DNA of 64,000 nt from AC-32 sp963755635 (lineage in GTDB: Bacteria > Actinomycetota > Thermoleophilia > Gaiellales > Gaiellaceae): NCBI GenBank assembly GCA_963755635.1, contig CAVWKS010000008.1, positions 148,945 through 212,944 of the forward strand, read 5' to 3'. Below the pieces are notes generated by a model. It ran no database searches, was not told where the DNA came from, and was given only the letters and a program-made list of their open reading frames with translations. Shown piece after piece: positions 27,398 through 36,973 of this stretch. Position 1 is the stretch's first letter. The number at the start of each line of letters is the position of its first letter. The position numbers and the translations under genes were made by a program.

Positions 27398-28855
27398 CTA
27401 CTTGATCTCGAGAAATGCGTCGAACGTGCGCGCGTCGCCCGAGCCGGCCGACCACTCCAGGAACGAGCGCAGCGGCCGCAGATTCTCGGTCGTCGTCGTC
27501 GGCAGGCTCGAGCCGCTGAGCGCGGCGAAGCCCTCGATCAGCGGGATCGCGTTCTTCAGGTCGACGTACATGAAGCCGCCGTTCGACGAAGGCATCCCGG
27601 CGGCGCTCGTGGCCTCCTTGAAATCTGCGCTGTCGGCCAGGCTCTGGCTCGGCGAGCCGACGCTCTTGATCCCGCCGGGCGCGCTCGTGAGCACGACCTT
27701 CCCGGCCACGGCGCCGTAGTGGAGCTGGAACTGCTTGCCGAACGAGATCGTCTTCTCGGCGCCGCCCGAGATCGTCGCACCCGAGCCCGCGGCGAGCTTG
27801 TGCAGCAGCTTGTCGAGCGTCGCCAGCCCGGAGGCGGTGTCGTCGGGCTGCAGGATCGCAGTGACCTCCGGGATCACTGCGCCCGGTCGCACCCAGAGCG
27901 CGTTCTCGTTCTGGAACAGCGCGAGGACGTCCTGCAGCCGCACGCCGAGCGCGAATTCGAGGGGCGCCGAGAGCTGGCCGAGGCCGGCCCCGAGGCTCTT
28001 GGCACTCTGGAACGAGAGGAAGGCGAAGGTGTCCGAGGGGGCCTCCGCGAGCAGCTTCGAGCTGTAGTCGCCGGGACCGCCGGTGAGCGCGCTCGCGCCG
28101 CTTCCCTGCACGGCGCCGTGCAGGCGAACCCCGTCGCTCTCGGCGCCGAGCGAGGCGGCGACAAACTCGAGCTTGTCGAGGCCGCCGGTCGCACCCGAGA
28201 GCGCGCCCCCGCCTTGCTGCTGCATTGCATCGTGGACGACCTTCGCGAGCTCCGGGCCGTTGACGTAGGCCTTGGCGAGCGCATCGCCGGTCAGCTTCGC
28301 GAGCGAGTCGTTGTAGAGCGAGTTGTCGGAGAGCGGCTGGTCGTTGCCCCTCAGCAGGCTGTCGATGTGCGCCTGGGTGTCGCCGATCGCGTACCAGCCG
28401 TTGTCGAGTGCCCTGGTGGCGGTCTTGCTCCCGCCGCTCTGGTCGGACTTCGCGATCAGCGCCTTGAACTTGGCCGGGTCGTCCGGCTTCGTCAGGCCGA
28501 TCGCGGTCATGTCGCTGAGCCCGCCGCCGCCGTTCCCGAAGGCGAAGTCGAACTCCGGGCCCAGCGCCGGCTTGATGTCCGTCTGGTAGTCGACGCCCTT
28601 GCCGGCGAGGCTCTGCTCGATCTGCTTGATCGCCATGTCGCGGGCCGGGAACTTCTGCGACAGCGCGTCGAGCTGCTGCCACTGGCTCGAGCTCGTGTCG
28701 GTGTCGACGGAGATGAAAGCGAGCGTGTCTTCTCGGACCAGCTGGGCGCCCGGTGGCGCCGACGAGGCGGTTTTCTGCGCGCCACCGCAGCCGGTTGCGA
28801 GTAGCGCAAGCACGGCCAGTGGGGCGAGGACGAGGATTCGAAGGCGGCTGATCAT
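27398..28855 (-). CDS. DUF3352-like secreted lipoprotein
   Basis: A 485-residue protein with an N-terminal signal and lipobox (LAVLALLATGCGG, Cys at about residue 23), so it is predicted to be anchored outside the membrane. The body begins PPGAQLVREDTLAFISVDTDTSSSQWQQLDAL, characteristic of DUF3352 proteins, which are actinobacterial exported proteins of unknown role. Gly/Ser/Ala-rich with alternating hydrophobic strands; no catalytic motif. The ATG overlaps the gpsA stop (ATGA). Confidence 0.82.
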   Translation of the reverse strand: MISRLRILVLAPLAVLALLATGCGGAQKTASSAPPGAQLVREDTLAFISVDTDTSSSQWQQLDALSQKFPARDMAIKQIEQSLAGKGVDYQTDIKPALGPEFDFAFGNGGGGLSDMTAIGLTKPDDPAKFKALIAKSDQSGGSKTATRALDNGWYAIGDTQAHIDSLLRGNDQPLSDNSLYNDSLAKLTGDALAKAYVNGPELAKVVHDAMQQQGGGALSGATGGLDKLEFVAASLGAESDGVRLHGAVQGSGASALTGGPGDYSSKLLAEAPSDTFAFLSFQSAKSLGAGLGQLSAPLEFALGVRLQDVLALFQNENALWVRPGAVIPEVTAILQPDDTASGLATLDKLLHKLAAGSGATISGGAEKTISFGKQFQLHYGAVAGKVVLTSAPGGIKSVGSPSQSLADSADFKEATSAAGMPSSNGGFMYVDLKNAIPLIEGFAALSGSSLPTTTTENLRPLRSFLEWSAGSGDARTFDAFLEIK

Positions 28856-29805
28856 TCGCGAGTAGGTTGTCGGCCCATCAGGCCTGCAGCTAAAGCGTTC
28901 AGGTCCTTCCCGTCGAGCACCATGCAGACACCCTCGGTGATCGGCAGCTCGATGCCGAGCCGGTGGGACAGGTCGCGCAGGACGGGAGCCGTGGTCAGGC
29001 CCTCTACGGTACCGATTTCCGCGGCTGCCTCCTCCGGGCTCGACCCGGTCGCGATCAGCTCTCCGGCGCGCCGGTTGCGCCCGTGGCGGCTCCAGCAGGT
29101 GACGATCAGGTCGCCCATCCCGGCGAGCCCGGCGAAGGTCTCGGGCCGCGCGCCGCAGGCCTCGCCGAGCCGCGCCATCTCGGCCAGGCCGCGCGAGATC
29201 AGGCCGGCCTTCGCGTTGTCGCCAAGGGCGAGGCCGTCCACGCCGCCGGCCGCGAGCGCGATCACGTTCTTGGCGGCGGCGCAGAGCTCGACGCCGGTCG
29301 GATCGTCGCTCGCGTAGACGCGGAAGGCGAGCGAGTTGAGCGACTGCTGCAGCTCGAGCGTGAGCCTGTCGTTCTCGCTGGCCACGACCGCCGCGGCCGG
29401 CAGGCCGTCCGCGATCTCCTCGGCGAAGTTCGGGCCCGAGAGCACGGCGACGGCGCGGCGCTCGACGAGCTCCGAGAGACGGCGGCCGCTGGCCGGGTCG
29501 AGGCCCTTGCTGAGGCTGAGCACGGGCGCCGCGCCCGGGAGTGCCCGCACGACCTCGCCGAACGCGTCGCTCGGCACGGCGATCACCTGGAGGTCGGCCG
29601 CCGCAATCGCCGGGTCGTCGAGCGTGGTCGCGTCGATCCCGGTCAGGTCTGCGTCGGGTAGGTAGCGCGGGTTCTGGCCGGTCTCGGCGATCGCGCGCGC
29701 CTGCTCGGGGTCGCGGCTGGCAAGCGTGACGTCGTGCCCGCTCCTCGCGAGCACGCAGGCGAACGCCGTTCCCCACGCTCCGGCGCCTGCGACGACGGCT
29801 CTCAC
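28852..29805 (-). CDS. gpsA: Glycerol-3-phosphate dehydrogenase [NAD(P)+]
   Basis: Makes glycerol 3-phosphate, the backbone for phospholipids that PlsX-derived acyl groups esterify. Rossmann motif GAGAWGTAFA at the N-terminus, the substrate and catalytic region SGPNFAEEIADGLP and AAKNVIALAAGGVDGLALGDNAKA (catalytic Lys), and GLAGMGDLIVTC. GTG start overlapping the der stop. 317 residues, normal. The der-gpsA order is common. Confidence 0.96.
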   Translation of the reverse strand: MRAVVAGAGAWGTAFACVLARSGHDVTLASRDPEQARAIAETGQNPRYLPDADLTGIDATTLDDPAIAAADLQVIAVPSDAFGEVVRALPGAAPVLSLSKGLDPASGRRLSELVERRAVAVLSGPNFAEEIADGLPAAAVVASENDRLTLELQQSLNSLAFRVYASDDPTGVELCAAAKNVIALAAGGVDGLALGDNAKAGLISRGLAEMARLGEACGARPETFAGLAGMGDLIVTCWSRHGRNRRAGELIATGSSPEEAAAEIGTVEGLTTAPVLRDLSHRLGIELPITEGVCMVLDGKDLNALAAGLMGRQPTRE

Positions 29806-31152
29806 GCGCGTCTCACGAAGTCGATCGCGACCGGCACGCCCTCGAGCTCGTAGCGGTCGCGCAGCTGGTTCTCGACCCAGTAGCCGTAGTCGCGCGTGAT
29901 CAGGCTCGGGTCGTTGACGAAGAAGCGGAAGCGCGGCGGGCGCGCGGTCACCTGCGTGCCGTAGAGGAGGTTGAGACGCCGTCCGTTCCGGCTCGGCGGC
30001 TCGCGGCGCTGGCGCAAGTCCGCGAGGAAGCGGTTCAGCTCGCCGGTCGAGATGCGCGCCGTGTGCTTCTCGAATTGCTCCTCGATCCGGTCGAGCAGGC
30101 GCGAGATTCCGCGGCCGGTCTTCGCCGAGACGGTGACGACCGGCGGGCGCTGGCGCAGGCTCGCCTCGAGCCGCGGCCGCACCTCCTCGATCTTCGTCTC
30201 GGAGACGTCCCACTTCGACAGCACCACGATCGTCGAGCACTGCGCCTTGCGCGCGACATCGGCCACGGAGAGATCCTGATCGACCAGGCCCTCGCTCGCA
30301 TCGACGAGCACGAGGGCGACGTCGGCCCGCTCGGCGGCGGCGAGCGCGCGCAGCTCCGAGTAGTACTCGATTCCCTGGCGCTGCCTGCGTTTGCGGCGCA
30401 GGCCCGCGGTGTCGACGAGGACGAAGGTTCGGTCGCCTCGCCGCAGGACCGTGTCGATCGCGTCGCGCGTCGTGCCGGGCTGCTCGGAGACGATCACACG
30501 CTCTTCGCCGAGCAGCGCGTTCAGCAGGCTCGACTTCCCGACGTTCGGCCGGCCGAGGATCGCGACGCGGATCGCGCTCTCCTCGATCTGCTGCGGGCCG
30601 GAGCCGGGGAGCATCGTCACGATCGCGTCGAGCAGGTCGCCGCTGCCGTGGCCGTGTACCGCCGAGATGGGGACCGGGTCGCCGAGCCCGAGCCGGTGGA
30701 ACTCGAGCGCGAGCACGTCCTGGCTCGGATCGTCGATCTTGTTCGCGAGCAGGAGCACGGGCTTGTGGGCGCGGCGGAGGATCGCGGCCAGCTCCTCGTC
30801 GCCGGGCATCACGCCGGCCCGCGCGTCGGTGATGAAGAGGACGAGGTCGGCTTCGGCGATCGCAGCCTGGGCCTGCTCGGCGATCGAGCGGGTCAGCGGC
30901 GTCGGGTCGGCGATGTCCACGCCGCCGGTGTCGATCAGCAGGAAGCGGTGCCCGTTCCACTCGCAGACGAGCTCTTTGCGATCGCGCGTGACCCCCGGCG
31001 TCTCGTGCACGACTGCCGTACGGCTCTCGGTGAGGCGGTTGACAAGCGTCGACTTGCCGACGTTCGGGAAGCCGACGATCGCGACAGTGCCGAGAAGCGG
31101 AGGAACCGCGACTGGTTCGGTCCCCGTCCTGCTGGATTTCGTCTGAGTTCAT
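29802..31152 (-). CDS. der: Ribosome biogenesis GTPase Der (EngA), one 5' indel
   Basis: Tandem-GTPase assembly factor of the 50S subunit. First G domain: GFPNVGKST, VTRDRK, DTGG and NKID. Second: GRPNVGKSS, DTAGLRRK and LSKWD. A C-terminal KH-like domain follows. The first P-loop is in a different frame from the ATG at 31152; removing one G from the run of four (31122-31125) joins MNSDEIQQDG to the G domain, giving about 449 residues. Without this correction the first G1 motif would be lost. Confidence 0.92.
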
Positions 31153-31199
31153 CGTTGGGCTCCCGGCGCGGGCCCGCTCCGGCGATGTTACGTCACGGC

Positions 31200-31328
31200 T
31201 TAGCCGGCGCCGGGGACGAAAAGGTGGATCGCGACTTTGAGCAGAGCCATGACCGCGATGGCGAAGCAGATCGCCGTGAGAAACGCCGTCGCCACGACGA
31301 ACCAGTACGTGTTCGGATCGAGCTTCAT
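31200..31328 (-). CDS. Small single-pass membrane protein (42 residues)
   Basis: Starts at ATG 31328 (MKLDPNTYWFVV) and has one transmembrane segment (about residues 9-36, rich in Val, Ala, Leu, Phe and Ile) and a short C-terminal tail. It begins 2 bp after the stop of the small gene at 31331. No family recognised. An alternative reading is a single 130-residue frame (31592-31200) including the upstream gene, but that frame destroys the similarity of the upstream gene to its paralogue. Confidence 0.55.
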   Translation of the reverse strand: MKLDPNTYWFVVATAFLTAICFAIAVMALLKVAIHLFVPGAG

Positions 31329-31330
31329 GG

Positions 31331-31541
31331 CTAGCTCAGGATCGAGACGGCGAGCTCGGTCGGACAGCCGGCGCGAATGCAGGTCGACCGCCTGATGCAG
31401 GTCGACGTCGTCGCACCGTGCGAGACGTTCCGCGTCGCGCATGGTCCGTAGCCGGCCTGGACCAGCTGCTCGAGACGCCAGCGGATGACTTTGCGGCATG
31501 CGTCGTTTCGGCTGCTCGGCGAGCTGAGCTGCTGCCGTCAC
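31331..31541 (-). CDS. Small DLHxAV-family protein, copy 1 (frameshifted)
   Basis: GTG start at 31541 with a good SD (GGAGG). Read across about three single-base indels (near 31,380, 31,445 and 31,490) it gives a protein of about 69 residues. The readable pieces are WRLEQLVQAGY, RDAERLARCDDVDLHQAVDL and RAGCPTELAVSILS. These align with the intact protein at 42606-42809: WRxExLxxAGYxxxDAxxLA, D(V/I)DLHxAV(D/E)L, GCPxELA and IL. Function unknown; the predicted fold is three short helices, resembling UBA-like or other small helical-bundle proteins. Confidence 0.55.
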
Positions 31542-31613
31542 TCTACCCTCCTCCCTACACGCACCATAGGACGACTCTGGGAGCACGCGCAATGCCCAAA
31601 TCGGCCGGCTCTG

Positions 31614-32246
31614 TCAGGCCGGCTGGCGGGCTCGGACGAGCTCTTCGATCTGGTCGACGACGTCCTCGACGTTGAGGTCGGTCGTGTCGATTTGGATCGC
31701 GTCCTCGGCAGGTCGCATCCGGGCGGCGTCGCTCTGGTCCCGCACGCGCAGGTCGGTGGCGAGCGCGTCGGCGCCGATCTCGGGCCGCTCGGCGAGCCGG
31801 CGGCTGGCGCGGATGTCGCGGTCGGCGTTGAGGTAGACCTTCACGTCGGCGTCGGGCGCGACGACGGTGCCGATGTCGCGTCCCTCGATCACCACGTCGC
31901 CGCCCTCCGCGAGCTCGCGCTGGCGCGCGCGCATGACTCGCCGCACCGGCTCCTGGCGCGCGACGACGGGCACCATCCGGTCGATGTCGGACTTGCGGAT
32001 CGAGGCGGTCACGTCGGTGCCGGCGATCCGCACGCGCCGCTGCTGGTCGATCTCGACGGGGTTCTCGTCGGCCAGCTCGCCGAGCCGTCCCCCGTCTGCG
32101 AGCGGGAGGCCGCGCTGGATCGCGAGCCAGGTGAGCGCGCGATACATCGCGCCGGTGTCGAGGTAGCGGAACCCCAGCCGCTCCGCGAGCCGCTGCGCAA
32201 CCGTGCTCTTGCCGGCGCCGGCCGGCCCGTCGATGGCGATGATCAT
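31614..32246 (-). CDS. cmk: Cytidylate kinase
   Basis: Phosphorylates CMP and dCMP. P-loop GPAGAGKST at the N-terminus, the substrate motif YLDTGAMYRALTW, the CMP-binding EGRDIGTVVAPDADVKVYL and the lid RDQSDAARMRPAEDA. 210 residues. Overlaps aroA by 4 bp. The order aroA-cmk is frequent. Confidence 0.96.
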   Translation of the reverse strand: MIIAIDGPAGAGKSTVAQRLAERLGFRYLDTGAMYRALTWLAIQRGLPLADGGRLGELADENPVEIDQQRRVRIAGTDVTASIRKSDIDRMVPVVARQEPVRRVMRARQRELAEGGDVVIEGRDIGTVVAPDADVKVYLNADRDIRASRRLAERPEIGADALATDLRVRDQSDAARMRPAEDAIQIDTTDLNVEDVVDQIEELVRARQPA

Positions 32247-33525
32247 CTCTGTGTGACCGAGTCGAGCAGCTCGAAGAATCCGGGGAAGCTTACAGCGACC
32301 GCCTGCGGGTCTTCGAGCTCGACACCCTTCCGTGACACGAGCCCGGCGACCGCCCCGAGCATCGCAATCCGATGATCCCCGTCTGACCCCATTCCCCCAC
32401 CCTTAGGGCGGGTGGGTACACCCCTGACCCCGAAGCCATCGTGACTTTTTTTCACGCGCACGCCAAGGGCTCGGAGCGAATTTGTCACGGTTTCGATGCG
32501 ATCTGTTTCCTTTACGCGCAACTCCTGCGCGCCTTCGACCCGGCTCTCGCCGCGCGCGCACGCGGCCGCGAGCGCAAACAGCGGCAGCTCGTCGATCAGG
32601 CGCGGGACCTCCTCCGCGTGGACGGTCGTCGCGACGAGCTCGGCCGACTGGACGACCAGGTCGCCGGTCGGCTCGCCGCCCGGGCTGCGCCGCCGGTTGA
32701 AGGTCGTGATCCGCGCGCCCATCCGCTCGAGCACGTCGAGCAGGCCGGTCCGGGTCGGGTTGAGCCCGACGTCGTGAATCGTCACCTCCGAGCCCGGCAG
32801 CAGCGTCGCCGCGACGACGAACGGCGCCGCGGCGGAGAAGTCGCCCGGGACCGCGACCTCGTCCAGCCGTCAAGCGCTCGGCGGGACCGACCCGACCCGC
32901 CGCCGGGCCTGCGCTGGATCGGGGCGCCCGCCGCCGCGAGCATGATCTCGGTGTGGTCGCGGGTCGGCACCGGCTCGATCACAGTGGTGCGGCCCTCGGC
33001 ATAGAGGCCCGCGAGCAGGATCGCCGACTTGACCTGCGCGCTCGCTACCGGCAGCTCGTAGCTGATCGCGGTCGGGCGCCCGCCCTCGATGCGGAGCGGC
33101 GGCTTGCCGTCCTCGGTCTGGACCCGGCGCCCATCGCGGCGAGCGGGTCGGCGATTCGGTCCATCGGACGGCGTCGCAGCGAGTCGTCGCCGGTCAGCTC
33201 GAAGCTCCCGCTCTGGCCGACGAGCAGGCCGGCGAGTAGGCGCAGCGTCGTCCCCGAGTTGCCGCAGTCGATCGGCCCGTCCGCCTCCCGCAGGCCGCGC
33301 AGGCCGGCCCCTCGACCCGAACCGTGTCGACGTCGTCCTCGTGGACGGTACGCCGAGCGCGCGCACGGCGGCGATCGTCGACTCCGTGTCCTCGGAGCGC
33401 CCGAAGCCTCTGATCAGCGTCTCGCCCTCGGCGACCGCGCCCAGCAGCACCGCCCGGTGCGAGATCGACTTGTTGCCCGGTACGGCGATGTGGCCGGCGA
33501 GCGCGACGGCGGGCTCGATCCTCAT
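32243..33525 (-). CDS. aroA: 3-phosphoshikimate 1-carboxyvinyltransferase, multiply frameshifted
   Basis: EPSP synthase of the shikimate pathway. The N-terminus has LAGHIAVPGNKSISHRAVLLGAVAEGETLIRGF. The substrate-binding QVKSAILLAGLYAEGRTTVIEP and the C-terminal half (VKETDRIETVTNSLRALGV, GDHRIAMLGAVAGLVS, VSFPGFFELL) are intact but spread over several frames. Frame changes are needed near 33,350, 33,290, 33,130 and 32,870-32,940. No domain is missing, so consensus error is more likely than a pseudogene. A REP-like repeat lies within the 3' half in frame. Confidence 0.85.
32377..32426. repeat. REP-like element inside aroA, copy 3
   Basis: CCCCGTCTGACCCC (32377-32390), complementary to GGGGTCAGACGGGG, is followed by a 7-bp hairpin CCCACCC/GGGTGGG (32396-32402 with 32410-32416). 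It encodes the in-frame RPKGGGMGSDGD segment just before the conserved DHRIAM of aroA. Confidence 0.45.
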
Positions 33526-34629
33526 GGCTTCTCCAGCACTGGCGAGACGACGACGCCGTAGCCCTGTGCCTCGAGCACCGTCGCCGCCCGCGCGGCCTCG
33601 TCCGCACCGCCGACGAGGAGGGTGAGCGTCCCGCCGCGGTCGGGCGAGACGTGATGGAGCTCGAAGTCCTCGATGTTGATCCGCTCCGCGCCGAGCGCCT
33701 GGGTGATCCCGGCGAGGACGCCGGGCCGGTCGGGCACGTGCACCCGCAGCTGGTGGAGCTCGCCCGGGTCCGGGTAGGCGTCGGCGAGCATGCGGCGGCG
33801 GTTGCCGGCCGCCTCGCCGATCCAGCGTGCGAGGAAGCCTGCGTCGCCCGCCGTCCAGTGCTGCCTCGAGCTGCTCGACGCGGCGGCGGTGCTCCGCGAG
33901 CGACTCGCGGAGCGCGGCCCGCGTTGTCGAGGAAGATGTCGACCCAGATTCGGGGGTTCGCGCCGGCGACGCGGGTCATGTCGCGCAGCGAGCCGCCGGC
34001 CGCGGCGAGCGGCTCGTGGCCCTCGACCTTCCCGGCGCCGGCCTGGTTGACGAGCAGGTTCGCCAGCGCGTGCGGGAGGTGGCTGGTGATCGCGACGAGG
34101 CGATCGTGTGCCTGCGGGTCGACCGCGACCGGCGTCGCGCCGAGGCTCGAGACGAAGCCGTGGACGAGCCGGTAGCGGGCGGGGTCGGTCTCGGCGAGCG
34201 GCGTCAGGAACCAGGTCGCGCCGTCGAACAGCTCGGCGCTCGCGTGCTCGGCGCCGCGCGCCTCGGAGCCGCAGACCGGGTGGCCGCCGACGAACCGCGG
34301 CGGAGCCCTGCGCGGCCGCGCAGACTGCGGCCTTCGTCGAGCCGACGTCGGTGACGGTGCAGCCCTCCGCGCTCGCCTCGAGCGCCGCGCGGACCTGCGC
34401 TGCGAGCTGAGCGACGGGTGCGGCGACGACGGCGAGCTCGGCATCCGCGAGCGCGTCCGCGAGCGAGTCGGCGGCGTCGTCGACGGCGCCGCGGTCGACG
34501 GCGCGCGCCGAGCGCGCTCGGGTCGGGATCGAAGCCGGAGATGCGCAGCTCGCGGCCGCGCTTGGCCGCAAGCGCAACGGAGGCGCCGATCAGGCCCGTG
34601 CCGACGATGGCGAGTCGCTGCGGCTCCAT
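33522..34629 (-). CDS. tyrA: Prephenate dehydrogenase with C-terminal ACT domain, frameshifted
   Basis: Tyrosine-pathway dehydrogenase. Rossmann motif AIVGTGLIGASVALAAKR at the N-terminus; HPVCGSEARGAEHASAELFDGATWFLTP and ITSHLPHALANLLVNQAGAGK (catalytic His) in the middle. A C-terminal ACT domain (LRVHVPDRPGVLAGITQALGAERINIEDFELHH) probably senses an aromatic amino acid. The pieces lie in at least three frames with shifts near 34,510, 34,310 and 33,860-33,930. Overlaps aroA by 4 bp. Confidence 0.85.
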
Positions 34630-34766
34630 GCGGTCAGGCTATCGCCGGGCGCGCGCGACCAGCGGGACCCATCCCAAACCCCCACCCACCCGGGGAACTC
34701 GAAGGTAGCGGCGCAAACGTCACGTGTCTGTCACGCAGGTGTGCCGAAAGCGTGCCGTCTTCGTCC

Positions 34767-34781
34767 CCGGCCGCAGGCCGG
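34767..34781 (-). terminator. Hairpin downstream of aroF
   Basis: CCGGCC-GCA-GGCCGG is a perfect 6-bp stem 10 bp after the aroF stop codon and about 140 bp before the tyrA start. There is no T-run, so the terminator role is tentative. Confidence 0.35.
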
Positions 34782-34790
34782 CTCCGAGGA

Positions 34791-35834
34791 TCAGCCGATC
34801 TGCTTGCCGAGCAGCTCGACGATCTCGCGCACCTCGCGCGCGAACTCGCCGAACTCCGCCGTCGGGATCTGCTGCGCGGCGTCCGACAACGCCTCCTCGG
34901 GCCGCGGGTGCGTCTCGACGATGATCCCGTCCGCCCCCACCGCCGCCGCCGCCCGCGCCAGGGGCAGCACGAGGTCGCGCCGCCCCGCCGCGTGCGAGGG
35001 GTCGACGATCACCGGCAGGTGCGTCTCGTGCTTCAGCACCGCAACCGCGCCGAGGTCGAGCGTGAACCGCGTCGCCGTCTCGAACGTCTTGATCCCGCGC
35101 TCGCAGAGGATGATCCGCTCGTTCCCCTCCTTCGCGACGTACTCGGCCGCCATCAGCAGCTCCTCGACCGACGTCGACATCCCGCGCTTCAGCAGCACCG
35201 GCTTGTCGGCGCGGCCGACCTCCGCCAGCAGCAGGAAGTTCTGCGAGTTCCGCGCCCCGATCTGGATCACGTCCGCGTACTCGAGCACCGCCTCGACGTG
35301 CCGCGGGTCCATGAGCTCCGTCACGACCGGCAGCCCCGTCTCGTTGCCCGCCTCCCGCAGGATCTGCAGCCCCTCGTCGCCGAGCCCCTGGAAGGTGTAC
35401 GGCGAGGTCCGCGGCTTGAACGCGCCGCCGCGCAGCATCGTCGCCCCTGCCTCCGCGACCACGCGCGCCGTCTCCATCGTCTGCTCGCGGTACTCGACCG
35501 AGCACGGGCCCTGCGATCAGCCCGAACCACGAGTCGCCGAGCCGCCGCCCGTCGACCTCGATCACGGTCGGGTCGGGCGAGACCTCCCGCGCGACGAGCT
35601 TGTACGGCTTCAGGATCGGCAGCACCTGCTCGACCCCGGGGTAGCCCTCCAGCGGCAGCGTCGCGAGCAGCTCCCGCTCGCCGATCGCGCCGATCACCGT
35701 CGCCTCGCGCCCGCGCTGGACGCGCGCCTGCACGCCCGCCTCCTGCAGCCGCGCGAGCACGTGCTCGGTCTGGTCGGGCGTCGCGCTCGGCGCCCATCAC
35801 GATCAGCAGCTCGGGGGATCCATTCGTCGGCCAT
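34791..35834 (-). CDS. aroF: DAHP synthase (3-deoxy-7-phosphoheptulonate synthase), frameshifted
   Basis: First enzyme of the shikimate pathway, of the type with an N-terminal ferredoxin-like regulatory domain. That domain is seen in LLIVMGAE, LARLQEAGVQARVQRG and VIGAIGERELL. The TIM barrel has AGPCSVE (after shift), GATMLRGGAFKPRTSPYTFQG, VIQIGARNSQNFLLL, LLKRGMS and HLPVIVDPSHAAGRRDLV. Shifts are needed near 35,815, 35,780 and 35,510. ATG at 35834 is the likely start. It heads an aroF-tyrA-aroA-cmk series, divergent from trpS. Confidence 0.86.
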
Positions 35835-35871
35835 GAGGGAGAAAGGGTAGTTGCGATACTGAGACGACCAG

Positions 35872-36861
35872 ATGCGCATCTTCTCCGGCATCCGCGCCTC
35901 GGGCGCGCAAGACGCTCGGCAACTACTCGGGCGGCTTTCGCCAGTACGGGGCGACGCAGGAGCAGGGCGAGGCCTTCTTCTGCATCGTCGACCTGCACTC
36001 GATCACGACGGCGTTCGAGCCGGAGCGAGCTGCGCGACGCGACGCTCGACGGGCGCCGCGATGCTCTTCGCGACCGGGCTCGACCCGGAGCGCTCGACCG
36101 TCTTCGTCCAGAGCCACGTCACCGCCCACGCCGAGGCGGCCTGGCTGCTCGGCTCGGTCACGAGCTTCGGCGAGCTTGCGCCGGATGACGCAGTTCAAGG
36201 AGAAGTCCGAGGGGCAGGACTTCGTCTCGGCCGGGCTCTTCAACTACCCGGTCCTGATGGCCGGCGACATCCTGCTCTACCAGACCGACCTCGTCCCGAT
36301 CGGCGACGACCAGCGCCAGCACCTCGAGCTCGCGCGCGACGTCGCCGAGCGCTTCAACCAGCGCTTCGGCGAGACGTTCACGCGTGCCCGAGGGCGCCTA
36401 CCCCGAGGTCGGCGCGCGGATCAAGGACCTGCAGGAGCCGGAGCGGCAAGATGTCGACGACGCGCGGCGCGCCGCAGGGCGTCGTCCGCATGATCGACCC
36501 GCCCGACGAGATCCGGCAAGAAGTTCAAGACCGCCGTCACCGACTCCGGCACCGAGGTCCGCCACGCGCCCGAGGAGAAGCCGGGCATCTCGAACCTGCT
36601 CGAGATCATGTCCGTCGCGACCGGCGAGCCGATCCCGAGCTCGAGGCCCGCTACGACGGCGGCGGCTACGGCCGCTTCAAGGAGGACGTCGCCGAGGCCG
36701 TCGTCGCGCTGCTCGAGCCGATCCAGGAGCGCTACGCGAGCTCCGCGCCGACGAGGCGCGAGCTCCGCGCGCTGCTCGCGCGCGGCGCCGAGAAGGCCCG
36801 CGAGGCCGCGGCCCCGACGCTCGAGCAGATGTACGAGCGCATGGGCTTCGTCCGCCCGTAG
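35872..36861 (+). CDS. trpS: Tryptophanyl-tRNA synthetase, multiply frameshifted
   Basis: Class I aminoacyl-tRNA synthetase. Starts MRIFSGIRASG, then after a shift NYSGGFRQYGATQEQ with the HIGH-equivalent region. FNYPVLMAGDILLYQTDLVPIGDDQRQHLELARDVAERFN and the KMSKS-loop variant KMSTT are recovered across frames. I count about nine single-base indels: apparent insertions near 35905, 36026, 36052, 36176, 36383, 36447 and 36517, and missing bases near 36637 and 36735. The corrected length is about 330 residues, as expected. The only trpS in the window; an essential gene, so true decay is unlikely. Confidence 0.86.
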   Translation: MRIFSGIRASGAQDARQLLGRLSPVRGDAGAGRGLLLHRRPALDHDGVRAGASCATRRSTGAAMLFATGLDPERSTVFVQSHVTAHAEAAWLLGSVTSFGELAPDDAVQGEVRGAGLRLGRALQLPGPDGRRHPALPDRPRPDRRRPAPAPRARARRRRALQPALRRDVHACPRAPTPRSARGSRTCRSRSGKMSTTRGAPQGVVRMIDPPDEIRQEVQDRRHRLRHRGPPRARGEAGHLEPARDHVRRDRRADPELEARYDGGGYGRFKEDVAEAVVALLEPIQERYASSAPTRRELRALLARGAEKAREAAAPTLEQMYERMGFVRP

Positions 36862-36973
36862 CGCGCTCCGGCGCGGTCACGGCGACGGCGCTGCGACGGG
36901 TCGCGCCGGCTCGACCGGACGGTCAGTAGGTTCGCTGCCGGTGCCAGGACCGACCTCGCAAGAAGGAGGGGAC

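Noticed and set aside
32243..36861. Reading aroA, tyrA, aroF and trpS as pseudogenes
   Set aside because: All conserved motifs are retained in alternating frames, the genes are essential and neighbouring, and indels are single bases; consensus error explains this better.
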